This document shows positions 1-11,770 of a stretch of 64,000 nt of DNA, piece by piece. The DNA is from Phyllostachys edulis. Taxonomy: Eukaryota; Streptophyta; Magnoliopsida; Poales; Poaceae. The notes below the pieces were generated by a model. It did no database searches and was not told the origin of the DNA. It saw only the letters and a list, made by a program, of their open reading frames with translations. Every line of letters starts with the position of its first letter. Positions within the stretch are counted from its first letter, which is position 1. The stretch spans positions 24,759,100 through 24,823,099 of the forward strand of contig CM070563.1 of assembly GCA_036346405.1 (NCBI GenBank). The letters run 5' to 3'. The translations under genes and the position numbers were made by a program.

Positions 1-1266
1 GCATGGTGTGAAAGTTCCGTCCGGTTACTCCGCCAACATGAAGAAACTTGTTTCGATGGAAGATTTGAAGTTAATTGGCATGAAGTCTCATGATTGTCAC
101 GTGTTGATGACACAAATGCTCCCTGTTGCAATTAGAAGTATTTTGCCGATCAAGGTCCGAGAGACAATCATGAGGCTGTGTTATTTCTTTAACACAATTT
201 CTTAGAAGGTCATCGATCCTGAAGGACTAGATGCTCTGCAGGACGAGGTGGTGACGACTCTATGTGATCTTGGGATGTATTTCCCTCCGTCGTTTTTCGA
301 TATTATGGTCCATCTCATTGTTCATATTGTGAGGGAGATAAAGATGTGCGGGCCCGTGTTCCTACGTAGCATGTACCCGTTCGAGAGTTTCATGGGAATT
401 CTCAAGTCCTATGTACGGAATCGATCTCGGCTAGAGGGCAGCATCGTCAAAGGTTATGCAACCGAAGAGGTCATTGAGTTCTGCATCGATTACATGGCTC
501 AAGTCGAACCGATAAGTGTGCCTCGACCTCGCCATGAGGGGAGGCTCGAGGGTATCGGGACCATCGGAAGGAAAGCAATCACTCCAGATATGGATGTATA
601 TGCTCAAGCCCATTTCACGGTCTTGCAACACATGACTGAAGTATCCCCGTATATCGACCAGACAAGGGCGTGCTTGCAATGTAATCAGTGCGGCCGGATG
701 TTTGGATCACGAGACAACACAATAGACGGTTCAACCAATGGTTGAAGGAGCGACTCGCTAGGAGCTCGTCAAGTGATATGCTGACATGGTTGGCAAAAGG
801 GCCAACATTTACAATTGTAACATGGCGAGGATACGACTTAAATGGGTACACATTCTATATGCAGGCTCAGGATATAAAAAGCACTAACCAGAACAGCGGT
901 GTCCGCATAGATGCATTCAGTACCGATGGGCTGATGAGCTCCTGCTATGGGCAAATAGAGGAGATATGGGAGCTCGACTACGTGCTTTTCAAGATCCCCC
1001 TATTTCGGTGCCGTTGGGTCCATCTCCCATAGGTGAAGGTCGACAAGTACGGCGTCACTACCGTGAACCTTGAACGTGTCGGATACAAAGACAAACCATT
1101 CGTACTAGCTAACCAAGTTGTTCAAGTCTTCTATGTTACCGACCCGGCAAATAAGAAGCGCCACATAGTTCTTCATGGAAAAAGGAGGATTGTCGGAATT
1201 GAGAATGTAGTGGACGAGGAAGAATACAATCAATTTGACGAGTTGCCTCCTTTGGAAGCGGCATAA
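1..1266 (+). pseudogene. CACTA TNP2-type transposase, C-terminal part (DUF4218 then DUF4216-like)
   Basis: The upstream catalytic part lies outside the window. Residues from position 8 on match the DUF4218 region that follows the TNP2 domain (block with PPSFFDIMVHL and YPFESFMGILK, about 280-410). The region 688-1032 matches the linker with WELDYVLFKIPLFRCRW. The region 1033-1266 matches the DUF4216-like end (VGYKDKPFVLANQ, QVFYVTDP). The protein would cut and rejoin the CACTA ends in the nucleus. The copy is broken: a stop at 203-205 lies inside one frame, the frame changes near 680-700, and a stop at 1030-1032 precedes the last block. Domain order matches grass CACTA transposases. The following 300 bp (1267-1570) is AT-rich with no gene, and is repeated in copy B. 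Confidence 0.85.
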
Positions 1267-1570
1267 GGGTCGAGGAAGAAGAACGTGTGAAACTAGCTAC
1301 ATCGCGTCGATCATCATGAAGGGCTAATTTTTAAAGATTAATTGAACAATGTGTGTATATATATATGCGTTACGATGAATGGTTAATTTTAGTTCATTTG
1401 AGTTAATTAATTGATTTGTCTTGTGAAATGGATGTGATTGTTTCTCAAATGAATGTGAATTGGATGTATATACATGTACTTGTTGTCTTTTACGCTTGTT
1501 TGAGAGGGCATAGCTAGCATTTCTGAGGCTAGCCAATAAACATAACTAGATATTAACCAATACAAAATAA

Positions 1571-1730
1571 TATCACAGACGGTTTGAGCTACAAACCGCT
1601 GCGTGATATATATCACAGACGGTAGTTTATTAAAACCGTCGTGATACATCTATATCACGAGCGGTTCTAAGTTAGAACCGTGCAGTGATATATATATCCT
1701 GAGCGGTTCTAATTTAGAACCGTCTGTGAT
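1571..1730. repeat. CACTA hairpin array (TATCACAGACGGTT type)
   Basis: Four imperfect hairpin units follow one another. Each begins with TATCACAGACGGTT or a variant, has a short loop, and ends with the inverse AACCGTCTGTGATA or a variant. The same motif forms a longer array next to the terminal repeat of copy B (15661-16075), so it is the subterminal repeat of this family, the usual binding target of CACTA TnpA-like proteins. In copy A it sits between two genes rather than next to a visible terminus, which suggests rearrangement or a nested end. Confidence 0.75.
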
Positions 1731-2431
1731 GTCCATCCCTATTTATATTAGGACTCTAGCTAGGGTTTGCGCGCCCCACCTTTGTCAAGCGATTAAGTTT
1801 CTCAACTCCTCACTCCTCCTCCCGAGCCGTCGCCGCCGTCCTCGACGCCTCCTCCTCGAGCCAGCGCGACTCCTCCCCGATCCCGTCGCGCCGCCTCCTT
1901 CTCGGCCGTGGCGCCTCCCCTGAGCCCGCTGAGCCTCCTCCTCTGACCGTGGCGCCTCCCCGAGCCTCTGCCCGAGCCGCCGCCTCCTCCCCTCCCCCAA
2001 GCCGGGCGCCTCCCCTTCGCCGCCACTGCTACTCGTCTTGCTCCTGCTCGTCCTTCTCCTCGATGCCCAAAGGTAACCACTGCCGAGTTGCCGACCCCGA
2101 CGCCCCTTTTCCTAACTATTTCTATCAATAATCTGTCATAGTCCCTCATGATAATTGTACTTGCTTTAGGAATTTGTATTTGTTCTAGTCAGTTATTCAT
2201 ATGGTATTTGTTTTGATACTGCTACTGGAATATATTGCAATGTGGTGTGGTGGGCTTGAGATGAATGCTCTGTGATGATAATAGTTTTGTACTGAAATTA
2301 TTTTGATAATCGGGTTTGTACTTGAGCTCTAATTGGAATGCTTACTCTACATCTGATAGCAATATCAAAATGTTAAATCTTAGCTTTATACTGATTTCAT
2401 TTGTTCACATGATGTTCTATTTCTTGTGAAG
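1731..2431 (+). promoter_or_regulatory. Promoter, leader and 5'-UTR intron of the second CACTA gene
   Basis: A TATA-like TATTTATATTA lies at about 1739-1750. A strongly C/G-rich leader follows (about 1800-2070). A likely 5'-UTR intron runs from donor AAAG/GTAACC near 2072 to acceptor TTGTGAAG just before the ATG at 2432, and is AT-rich as plant introns are. Long open frames in the GC-rich leader on either strand are low-complexity proline/arginine or glycine runs and are not taken as genes. The promoter role is inferred from position. Confidence 0.4.
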
Positions 2432-4923
2432 ATGTCTTCCGCTCATTCTTCATCATCGCTGCCTCGTGTGTCTGATGATGCACCATCCTCTGGAACAATA
2501 TCCAACCGCGGTAGAAGAAGAGGAATATCGAAAAGGCCCAAGGGCCGATTTACCATCACGGAGGTCGATCAGTCTGAGACCCCTATCAATCCTCGCCGAG
2601 CAGCGTCCGCATTCCGGAGAACGATCGGAATAGTTGCACGGGAACGGGTCAGCATCACCTACGATTCGTGGAAGGTGGTGCCCGGACCACTAAAAACTGT
2701 TGTGCTGACGGATATTCTCGCATCGTTCGAGATCCCGGTAGAACACCTGGACTCCGTGAGACGACACGCGTTGCTACAGACGTGCAAAGCGTGGAAGAAC
2801 TTCAAGAGCACGCTTGTCAAGAACTACGTGGAGAAGGATATGAGGGCGCCCTTCCACAAGTATCCATTCTTAGAAGAGTCCTGGGCCGAGTTTGTGGCGA
2901 AGAAGATGACAGATGAATTTAGGAGTGAAAGTGTGGCGCACACGGCCCTCCAGGAAAAAAACAAGCACCCCCACAGACTCGGCACCGCTGGGTATGTGGG
3001 TAAAGCCCCGATATGGAGGGATAAGGAACAGCAGGCAAGCTGTTCGAATGTCTCCCCGCCATTTCTCGAGATCACTGATGTGCGCTCCCGACAGTGGTTA
3101 TTTGTGAGGTTACGTATTGGGCCTACGGGGGAAGCGTACTTTCCAAACCCCGTAGACCAGGAAGTGTCCCAGCGCTTGGTAAGATATCGAACTACCTAGT
3201 TTGTAATTACTCCATAACTTCATAGGAAGTGAAATGATATGTTGGGCTATTGCAGGTAACGCTGAGTGCACAATCTTCCCAAGGCTCATTCCAGGCAGAC
3301 AGGGAGAAAGATATACTCTCTGCGGCCCTAGGAAACAGTGAGCATCCGGGTCGCATGAGAGGCGCTGGTGTTTATGTTACATGGGAAAAATGGTTCCAAG
3401 CGGACTCCGGATCATACCGGAGTAGGAAGAGAGCCAAAGCCGAGCGCGATGCAAAGCTATGAGAGGAGATTTATGCATCCCTCAGAGATGAGCTCATTGA
3501 AAAAAATCAGAGATGAGGTCACTCAATCCCTCAGAGAGGAGATTCGTGCATCCCAGCAAAAGCAGATGGAGACCTTTGAGGAAAGGATTAGGGGATTGCA
3601 ACTCCCAAATCAGTTGCAAGCCCCTGCCCCTACTGTGCTAGCCAGCCCCCCCAAACATCCGAGTAGCTGCGCGTCCAACCCTAACCCTACCCCAATAGGT
3701 GACGACAGATTTCCCGTCGATGACATCCAGGTAATAATTATTCTCTCTGGAATGCTCGATCCATTGATAGCCTATTGGTGTAGCTAATTTTGTATCGTTA
3801 TGTACGTAGATGGCTATGAAGTGCAAGCTCCAAGTGAGATATGTCTCTGTTGCCCTAGATGCTGCTTGGGGCCAGGTGTATCTATCCGGTGTCGGAGCTT
3901 TGGTGCACGGTGCAAATCTAGCGCCGGGTTTCGCAAAAGTGAATGTGGACGGTGTTTGTGCCAATTTCGAGGCCGTCCCGCTGAAAATTCCCCCAAACGA
4001 CGAGGTCATGACTCTAGGGCAAGCCGTTGGAACATTCATCCAGTGGCCCAAGGAGGACATCTGCCTGGAGCTACTTGCTCCGGTGTCAATTTCACGGGAA
4101 TCTCCTGCAACGGCATTAAGTCCACCAGACCTGACTGCACCGAAGCTACCTGCACTGACACGGCAAGGGCCCGCTGCATCACATGCATTTACACCTCGTG
4201 CTCAGTCGACTCTTGTGAAGTCGACCTATACAAAGCGAGGCAGCAAGGGCAAATCGAAGACGATCGACTTCTGTCCTGATATCCCCTTCTTGCCGTTGGC
4301 CCAGAAATTCGTGCTAGGCGAGCCGTTGCTCGAGAAGTTAGACAGCCCTACCCTAGGACCGGATTGCACGGCATTGCATACATGGTACATGGAACAGTCC
4401 AACAAGCCGATTGATCAACGACGCTCGGGTTTCACCGTCAAGTTCAAGGAGGATCATTTTAACCACGTGCATCAGGACGCTGTCTTCACGGTGACCTTCG
4501 ACGACTTGTTCTGTCTCTTCAACCTCGACGAGCTCGACATCTCACTCATATGATGCTGAACACTGTAAGTGTGTACAATCACGGTCAATGTTCGTGTAAT
4601 ACCGATAAATGTTATATATAACTCCTTGCTTTTGTATATAGATACATGATCTCTGAAGCCGAAAGAAGGAAATCACCGGTAGGTTTCCTCGACCCACACA
4701 TTGTCTCTGAGCAAAGCATCATGGCGAATGCAACATTCGTCGAGAATTACGTTATAGATTTTTTCATGGCTCACCCCAACAAGGAATTCATACTTTTGCC
4801 CTACAACCAGAAGTAAGTGTTGCACTACTGGCTAGTTGATTTGTACTTTATAAGCAACACGAACTTAGGTTTAATGACCATGCTGACATACTTGTGTAGC
4901 TACCACTGGATTCTAATTGTAAT
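2432..4923 (+). pseudogene. Second CACTA gene: transposase_24/TnpA-like N-terminus, DUF8039-like middle, Ulp1-like protease end
   Basis: Exon 1 starts at the ATG at 2432 and ends at donor 3179/3180. It has a Ser-rich, Arg-rich N-terminus and then a block typical of plant En/Spm second genes (KAWKNFKSTLVKNYV, HPHRLGTAGYVGK). Exon 2 starts after the acceptor near 3255 and contains the GNSEHPGRMRGAG block, but has a stop at about 3460 and a frameshift near 3500 before a coiled-coil-like Gln/Glu stretch. Exon 3 (3810-4553) is DUF8039-like (PGFAKVNVDGV, TLGQAVGTFIQW) and ends in a premature stop within DELDISLI. Exon 4 (about 4642-4813) has EFILLPYNQ and exon 5 begins YHWILIV, where the His is the expected catalytic His of the C48 (Ulp1-like) protease fold. 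A gypsy LTR junction removes the rest. A DNA-binding and desumoylase-like role is inferred from family. Confidence 0.75.
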
Positions 4924-6675
4924 CCCGATCCCCATTCTATTAGTAGTGTAATTGGATAATTAGGCGATGTCGGTAATAGATCTGTTTAGGGCAGACAGTA
5001 ATGGCCGACGGTTTTGAGGGAGTTAAGTGTGGATTCTGACCTGGTCGTCTCCTAGAGAGTTATGGGCGACATCTCTGGCTTTCCGTAGAGCATTGGATCA
5101 GGTCGTTTGGATGAGCGGATTAGGAGATATGATTTTCGTAGCATTGCTGTTCTGCAGTTTTGCCATAATTCTGATAGTGAATATTGATTAGTCATTAGCA
5201 GATAGTTAATGGATTATTCAGGAGATCTCACCATAATGAAAGTTGTAGGTATTTTTATTAGCTTTCCAGAAAGCTAAAGAACACAAATTTTGGATAATGT
5301 ACTGTAAGACACGTCAATTTTAGTCTTGCTGTCTAGAACCACTGTCGAGATTTTGTTGTCCAATTAATCTGTGTGGTAGAGATAGTAGATAGCCGAATCT
5401 GGGAAGCTCGCCAAATAAGTTTATGTAGGCCATGTTGTAAGCTTTCCAGAAAGTCAGAGATCACCCCTTTTGGATCTCTGTACAAAAGTTATGGATTTTA
5501 GAAGGGGACTGTCTGTTGAGGGGACCGACAGATGTTTAGGATTTTGGAGTTGGTTTGCGCTAGAGAGTGTAGCGAATTCGTATTTGCTTCTAGCTTTGTT
5601 TTTGTCCAGAATTGCTATCTTAGAGTGCTTGTTAAATTAATTCAGGTGGGGGTTTGGTTCCGGGGGAAGCGCCCTCTTCGCGTCTTCCATCTTCGCACGG
5701 TTGAGGCAAGTACAATTATTGATGGATTATCTATGAGTGATTGATCGTGGTTGCAAGTATTATGTACATATTCGCTATGCATAGATGCTAGAATGATATG
5801 TATGTTAATGATCGTGAATGCTAGAAGTATCAGTAAGTTTTATTCATGTATGATGCTGCTGCTAACACATGTTAATGATGGATAGAGGAATTGTTCATGT
5901 GCATCATGTTATCATATTTGAGGCTTGGTCACGTGGTGACCAAGCATTGATTTGAGGTCCCCGTTATGTATATGATAGGCTTATGGTCCCCACACTTGTG
6001 GAGTGTGGGCTTGTGGTCCCTATGCTAGAAGGCACAAGCATGGGTATGCATCGACAGTTGCATAATTCGCATTACCGGTAAATGCAAAGAGAAAAGAAAA
6101 GATGCATTGCGCATTTGCATTGCATAAGCATGTGAATATTTTTATTGTAAAGATTTATGGATGGATGTTGATGTTATAATTGTGTATTATAATGACTTAT
6201 TAATTGTACTTTGCTGAGTCTTTGGACTCACTCTTGATGTTGTTTGTGTTTTTAGGTACCCTTCATATGAACGTCATGCATAGGAGGGAATAGACCTAAG
6301 ATTGATTGCACACTATCACGAACCATTCACAGTTGAATAATTTGGATGATGATTTAGTATTTGAGTAAACTACTTAAAGGATTTATTATGATTATGCCTT
6401 ACGCTTTGGATAATTTGTAATGGAGTTGATTAGCTTATTATGGATGCCTTTTGATTATGCTTTAGTTGATTAGCATATTATGGATGTTCTTTTATGATTC
6501 GTTTGAAATGAGATGTTAGGATTAATGAATGATGTTATATTAATCTGTTAGAACCTCCGGTATAGTCACCTATACAAAGGAGGTTCTGCCGAAATTTAGT
6601 AAAAAGACTTAGTTTTATTTTGTTACTCTATTAGTTTAGTAGCATTCCGGGCACATGTTGGGCTGGGGTGTTACA
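4919..6675 (+). repeat. 5' LTR of gypsy element A, 5'-truncated
   Basis: The LTR ends in GGGGTGTTACA directly before the PBS. Its first 360 bp align closely with 11411-11770 of the 3' LTR. The U3 start (TGTAATATCCC, seen at 11033) is missing: the LTR instead continues from CACTA protease-exon sequence through a shared GTAAT. It contains the LTR motif GCTGAGTC(T)TTGGACTCAC near 6215, which recurs in the LTR fragment at 14085. No gene is seen. Confidence 0.8.
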
Positions 6676-6677
6676 GT

Positions 6678-6689
6678 TGGTATCAGAGC
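6678..6689 (+). other. Primer binding site of gypsy element A
   Basis: TGGTATCAGAGC lies two bases after the LTR end TGTTACA. It is the usual plant LTR-retrotransposon primer site complementary to the initiator methionine tRNA 3' end. It fixes the 5' LTR end at 6675 and the element's plus orientation. Confidence 0.9.
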
Positions 6690-9600
6690 CAGGTTTTAGG
6701 TCCGTGGTGATTAGATTGATTAAAATTTGCTATTAACTAATCAACTTAAAAATTTGACACACTGGTGCACAATAGGATGGGAATGGACAAAGCATTGTAT
6801 TTACGTTTCCGTTATATCGTATTGATGGTCACTGAGATGAATTGAGTATGATTGCTTATTAACTGATTATATAATTGTTATGTGTGGGGATAACCGATGT
6901 TGAGGTCGTGGTTATGGCCCTGGGCTTTACCAGGTAACACCACCGTTCGTAATAAGGGAATAGTGAAGTGGTTACCTCGGATATCTTAATACAGGCGTTG
7001 ATAGTGGGTATCTTTAGAAAAATTTTTCTCTTTCTTGAATTTGAATTTGGTAAACTTTTGTCTAGTTGTGGTTGATGAATTTCTCTTGGGTTATTAGTTC
7101 ATTATGGTTGATGGGTTGCTTTGAGAAAAGTTGATGTGTTTCTATTGGCTTAATTTGTCCCTTAAAGCAATTATTGTTTTTCCAACTGTTGAGTTATTCT
7201 TGCGACTGGTGAACTTGGTTAATTGTCAAGATTGACCTTTGTATTGGAGTTCTGTTTTTCTTATTGGAAAACATGACCCATTTATTTCGCTTGATGATTT
7301 GGATAATGAAAGTTTCCTTTTGCAAGTCTTTTAGTATATGGAAGCTTTGACTCAATGTAACTATTTTGGGTATTTTGAGTGTGGAAGTTGAATGGTTCTC
7401 TTTTTTGAAAGAAAATGTTAAACCCTTTAACGATGTCTTCTCGTGGTTAAGTGAGAGGTTATAATCAAAGAAATTAATAGATATGATATGAGTTATCAAG
7501 TTGGGTCTGTAGTGTGGTGCATAATAAATCCTAACGAGTATCCTTGGGAGTGAAATTAAATAAGTTGATGTTGTCCTCTAGTAGTTCTTGATGGGTTGTG
7601 ATTAAGGGTATGGCTATACCCAATTGAAGTCAAAGGAGTTATTAAGAAGTGTGGAATATTGACGAACGGGTTTGACCATTAAAAATTGTTTAGTTTACTA
7701 ATCTTGTTGGATTATTTGGTCTCAATGGATGAAATTAATTGTGTGGGAAGGGAAAATTGAGGAAACATTGGATTATTGCCTTAGTGGATATTAATCTTGG
7801 AATTATCTCTTTTATAGATACGTGGTGAACATCTATAGTTATTAGATCTACATGTTTCTTACCATGATTAAATGTTGGATTTGCCTACAAAAGATTGAAG
7901 GGATAGAAACTAGTGGATGTAGAATATTATGGGAGGAGTTCTAGATAGCTCTTCTATAAAGAATGATGTGATGAATTTGGTTGTAGTGTTGCTGAGACTC
8001 TTGAATGATGGAGGATTTTGATTCTTGAAGTTTTATTGCGATTTTGTACCAAATTATGATTGTGAGGTAGAACGGTTGAATATGTGTTTGTAATTGTTCA
8101 TGTGATTTGGAAAGAAAAATAGGTAGCATATAGATTTCATGATGAAGCTAGTTGATAGCAACAATGGTTGGAGTGCAACCGTTGTGTGTTGACGTGTGGT
8201 GTTGAACATTAATAAGAGTTGTAGTCATGTGATTTAATAGATGGTTTATGCTGATGTGGTTGTAAAATAGTCAGATGACATCATGTTTATAACGAAAGGG
8301 TTTTGATTTAACCTTTTAAATTGTGTAGTAGATTCCCTCTGAAATAAAATGGTTGATGTAGTGAGATTATAAGATTTTGGTATATTCTAAATTTGAGGGT
8401 GAGATGATACAAGTAGTATGGAACCATTTGGTGAGCCCTTGGGGGCTTTATAATGAAGGAGATGACGATAATGATTCTTGTAAAGGGGGTATTATTCTTG
8501 ATGTTAGTAAGATGGTCTGCAAAGAATTGTGACTTGTTGGAGTGGTGATGTCCCTTTTAGAAAAAAAAAGTAATTTGATCGCCTTTCGTGACATAGATTA
8601 GGTGAAAATGTCTTGAGTTTTGCGTTTGCGATCTTCTGGACCGCATGATTCGGGTAGTAGCTAAAAAACATGTTGAGTAAGGCGAAGTGTTGGAAAAGTT
8701 CCATTTGATTCTTAAGTGATTCATGTGATTTGAACTTAGAGGCTCCTTTATTTGAGTTGGAGAAAAAGATGTTACAAACAGAGAACAATTATTTCCTTTG
8801 ATAAAAGAAAGAGTGTAGTAGAGGTCGTTGAGGTTGGACTCAAGTTTTGTAGCTTGCAGTTTTTCGAAGCGTACTTAACTTTGTTATTGGCTGCATAAGG
8901 GTTTCTCGAGTTCAAAAGCAATGTTTTATTCTTATTGGCTGAGGTTTTATATTCTCTTCTTGCGGAACTTGTGCCCTCAACTATGGTCTCGTCTTTTATT
9001 TTTTCGAGATCACTGCTATTTGACTATTTCCCTTGATCTTGTGTCTACTGCGAGGGGTAACGTTTCTTGTGTACTAAAACTGTCTCTATTTGTGTTTTCT
9101 TCTGAGAAAGGATTAACCGATTTGTGATGAGGAGTCTTGTAGGCTGAAGTGTGGCAATTGGATAGTGGTGGTGGTCAAGTATATGACTTTGTGAGACTTT
9201 AGATATTAAGTTGTTGAGATGCATTGAGTGATAAATTGACTCTTTAGAATAATCCTTGAAGAGGATTTGATTTAATAGAATGGTTGTCCTTGGTACTAAT
9301 TGATTACAATGTTGCAACTAGTAGAACCTATAGTGACTTTGTGGTCCAAGATTTATCAAAAATATAGGGACCTTGATCAATTTATTAGAGTAGCACGATT
9401 GGTAATTTGCAAGGTTGTGTAGGTCTAATATGACGATGTTGTTTACTAAGAGTTGGATTAGCGAAGTAATCTAATCGTTATGGCGATTAAAGAGACAACA
9501 GGGATTGTGGAGTTGTTGTCAAGTATGACTTGGCTTTAGTGAGAAATCCTTTGGGAATTAGAATCTCTCTAAAGATAATTTGGTTGATAATATGTTTACA

Positions 9601-10852
9601 TGTTGGTGCTAATGATTGAGTATGTTTGGATTGTGTGAATTTTAGTCATCAGATTTGAGAGTTTCATATCAGTTACACCGAATTATATTTATAGAAGCCT
9701 TGGGGATTGAATTTGGGTTTGGTGATCTATACTAGACCCTTAGTTGCTCAATGACTATGTGTAGAAGTAGTAGAATAAAAGTGGATTCCAATAGTGCGAT
9801 GATCTTTGTTAGAAACTTTTTGTTGTAATAAATGAGAGTGTGCATTGAGAAGTTCTAGTTGATTATCCGTAACAGAATGAGGTGATGTGGTTGTGGGTGA
9901 ACAATCTTTCTTGAGGTGTTGGAAACCATTTGTCAAAATAATTCCTTTGGTATAGGCGTGGACTAGAGAATCCTTTTGTGGATTAGTAGAGTCTCTCTAA
10001 ATAAGTATGCTTGTTCTTTCGGTTCGAGGATCGTTTTGGGGTTGTTGGTTAAGAGGAAGGAGTTAGTGTGATGATTTGGAAACCCATGATTTGGGAGAAG
10101 GTTTATTTCTTAAAAGAACATCTGAGAAAAGAATGTTTTCTCGAGTAGAGAAGTGCTATCTCGATTCTTGTTTGAGCTGAGTTTTTATGATAGAGATCGG
10201 GTACAATTTGAGTTGGCTACATAATGGCAAGGTGGATCTTTCCAGTTCAGGAAAATAAATGAAGTGTTCGATTTGGACATTCGAGCGATTTATCTTTTGG
10301 TGTATGCGGTGTTGTTTGCAAACTGCCTAGTTGAAATGTGAAAAGGTTTTCATGAGGAATCTTCGATTTTGGATTTGAGTGTTTTGGAGAAAAGTTGCAA
10401 TTGCATTGTGAATCCTTTGTTTTCAGTTAAATCTTATTATTAAAGTTTGATTAAAATAAGTTGTGTTGCACGTCCCTGCTTAACGAAGGTTCTCCTTATT
10501 ATGATGAAGAGATCGACTGAGAGATGGAACAAGAGTTCCATATTTTTACGTGCAAGTTATGTGGTTTGGTCCCGAAGATAAAGATAGCCCAAAGTATATT
10601 TGGTTGTTCTGGAAGTTGTGGGGATTTCGGAAGTTAGCTATTCATTAGAACTGTCTCGAGTCCTAGAGCGGGGTATATAACATTTAGTATGACCCGGTGT
10701 TGAGAGAATGCTTTAGGTATTTGGACTGTAAGGTTTCATAAGAGCCGTTGGCTAGCAAGTAATTACCGCATATTCGAGTCCTATCCGTTGAGTGGTTCTG
10801 GTGAGGTCAGTACGAGTGATGAGGCGTAATACATCAATTGCATCAAGGTGCG
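6690..10852 (+). other. Non-coding, C-poor interior of gypsy element A
   Basis: No open frame longer than about 100 codons and no recognisable gag, protease, reverse transcriptase or integrase block was found. The plus strand is strikingly poor in C and rich in T and G over most of the stretch (for example 7021-8500). This is either a non-autonomous element with a spacer interior or a pol region decayed beyond recognition; the pol-end relic just downstream favours decay or partial loss. Confidence 0.5.
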
Positions 10853-10943
10853 GTGGTCCCATAAGTTCGAGAGGAAAAACGATTTGGGAATTGGAGTCTC
10901 GCATGCGCGAGCGATATCCAGAATTATTTACAGCAGGTATGTG
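10853..10943 (+). pseudogene. Relic of Ty3/gypsy pol 3' end
   Basis: One frame reads TIWELESRMRERYPELF, matching the short block that ends the integrase/pol of plant chromovirus-type gypsy elements (usually after a valine-rich stretch and near the chromodomain). It lies about 90 bp before the polypurine tract, as expected. The frame is closed upstream, so only this short piece is readable. Assignment to gypsy is firm; the sub-lineage (Tekay or Reina-like) is inferred. Confidence 0.7.
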
Positions 10944-11016
10944 GTAATGTTAGTAAGTTTTCAGCTGTGATTATTCTTTGGCGTTAAGTGTGATTAGAAT
11001 TCGGGGTCGAATTCTA

Positions 11017-11032
11017 TTTAAGGGGGGTAGAA
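11017..11032 (+). other. Polypurine tract of gypsy element A
   Basis: A purine run containing AAGGGGGGTAGAA sits directly before the LTR start TGTAATATCCC, in the place where plus-strand DNA synthesis is primed. Confidence 0.8.
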
Positions 11033-11770
11033 TGTAATATCCCAAAAGTATTCGAATGATTATTCGAGAGAGAATAATTATTTAGAGGGAAGAACTAGCT
11101 AGCAAGTGATTTAACAGAAAGAATGGAGGGAGTTTTCTGCAAAATCCCGGCAACCTCGACCTCAGGCCTTGGCCCAAGAGGCCCATGAAGGGCTGGCCAC
11201 CAATAAAAGGAGGGGGAAAACCCTAGACCGCATCAGAAGCTATGAGCAGCTGCTCTGATGCCATGCTACTATGACGCCTCCCCTTGCACTCCATTGCTAT
11301 TCCCCTCCCTCTTGGTGGTGCTCTCCTATTGCTGTCGGCCAAGAAGAAGGAAGAAGAAGGAAGGGGAAGAAGGGAGGGAAGATGAATCACGAGGTGATTT
11401 CTTCATTCTTCAGCGGTTCTTCAAGGGTAATCCTGATCCCCATTCGATTAGTAGTGTAACTGGATAATTAGGTGATGTCGGTAATAGATCTGTTTAGGGC
11501 AAACAGTAATGGCCGACGGTTTTGAGGGAGTTAAGTGTGGATTCTGACTTGGCCATCTCCTAGAGAGTTGTGAGCGACGTCGCTAGCTTTCTGTAGAGTA
11601 TTGGATCAGGTCATTTGGATGAGCAGATTAGAAGATATGATTTTTGTAGCGTTGCTGTTCTATAGTTCTGCCATAATTCTGACAGTGAATATTGATCGAT
11701 CATTAGTAGATAGTTAGTAGATTATTCAGGAGATCTCACCATAACAAAAGTTTTAGGTATTTTGATTAGC
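11033..11770 (+). repeat. 3' LTR of gypsy element A, 3'-truncated
   Basis: It starts TGTAATATCCC after the polypurine tract. A promoter-like CCAATAAAAGG lies near 11201, and a GA-rich leader follows (11340-11390). From about 11411 it matches the 5' LTR at 4919 on. After GATTAGC at 11770 the match stops abruptly and a reversed copia-like LTR begins. The remaining roughly 1.4 kb of the LTR is not found here. Confidence 0.8.

Larger units (their letters stand above)
1..4923 (+). mobile_element. CACTA (En/Spm) DNA transposon, copy A, left end outside window
   Basis: Two element genes run in tandem on the plus strand: a TNP2-type transposase tail (1-1266) and a second multi-exon gene (2432-4923). 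A hairpin-rich repeat array lies between them (1571-1730). The right part is lost: at about 4919-4924 the sequence changes into a gypsy LTR in the middle of the protease coding exon. The stretch 4673-4923 is closely repeated at 14572-14825, and the stretch 1380-1600 at 15480-15690, showing that the separate copy B at 13762-16097 belongs to the same family. Both genes carry stops and frameshifts, so this copy is not autonomous. Confidence 0.85.
4919..11770 (+). mobile_element. Decayed Ty3/gypsy LTR retrotransposon (element A)
   Basis: The layout is a truncated 5' LTR (4919-6675), PBS (6678-6689), an interior without a long open frame, a relic of the pol 3' end (10853-10943), a polypurine tract and a truncated 3' LTR (11033-11770). 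The two LTRs are recognisably alike between 4919-5278 and about 11411-11770. The 5' LTR lacks its first roughly 380 bp and the 3' LTR lacks everything after 11770, so neither end has a target duplication. The PBS and the pol-end motif point to the chromovirus side of Ty3/gypsy. Confidence 0.8.

Noticed and set aside
1785..2149. Arg/Gly-rich minus-strand frames upstream of the second CACTA gene
   Set aside because: Shadow of a CCTCC-rich leader; no motif, wrong strand for the element genes.
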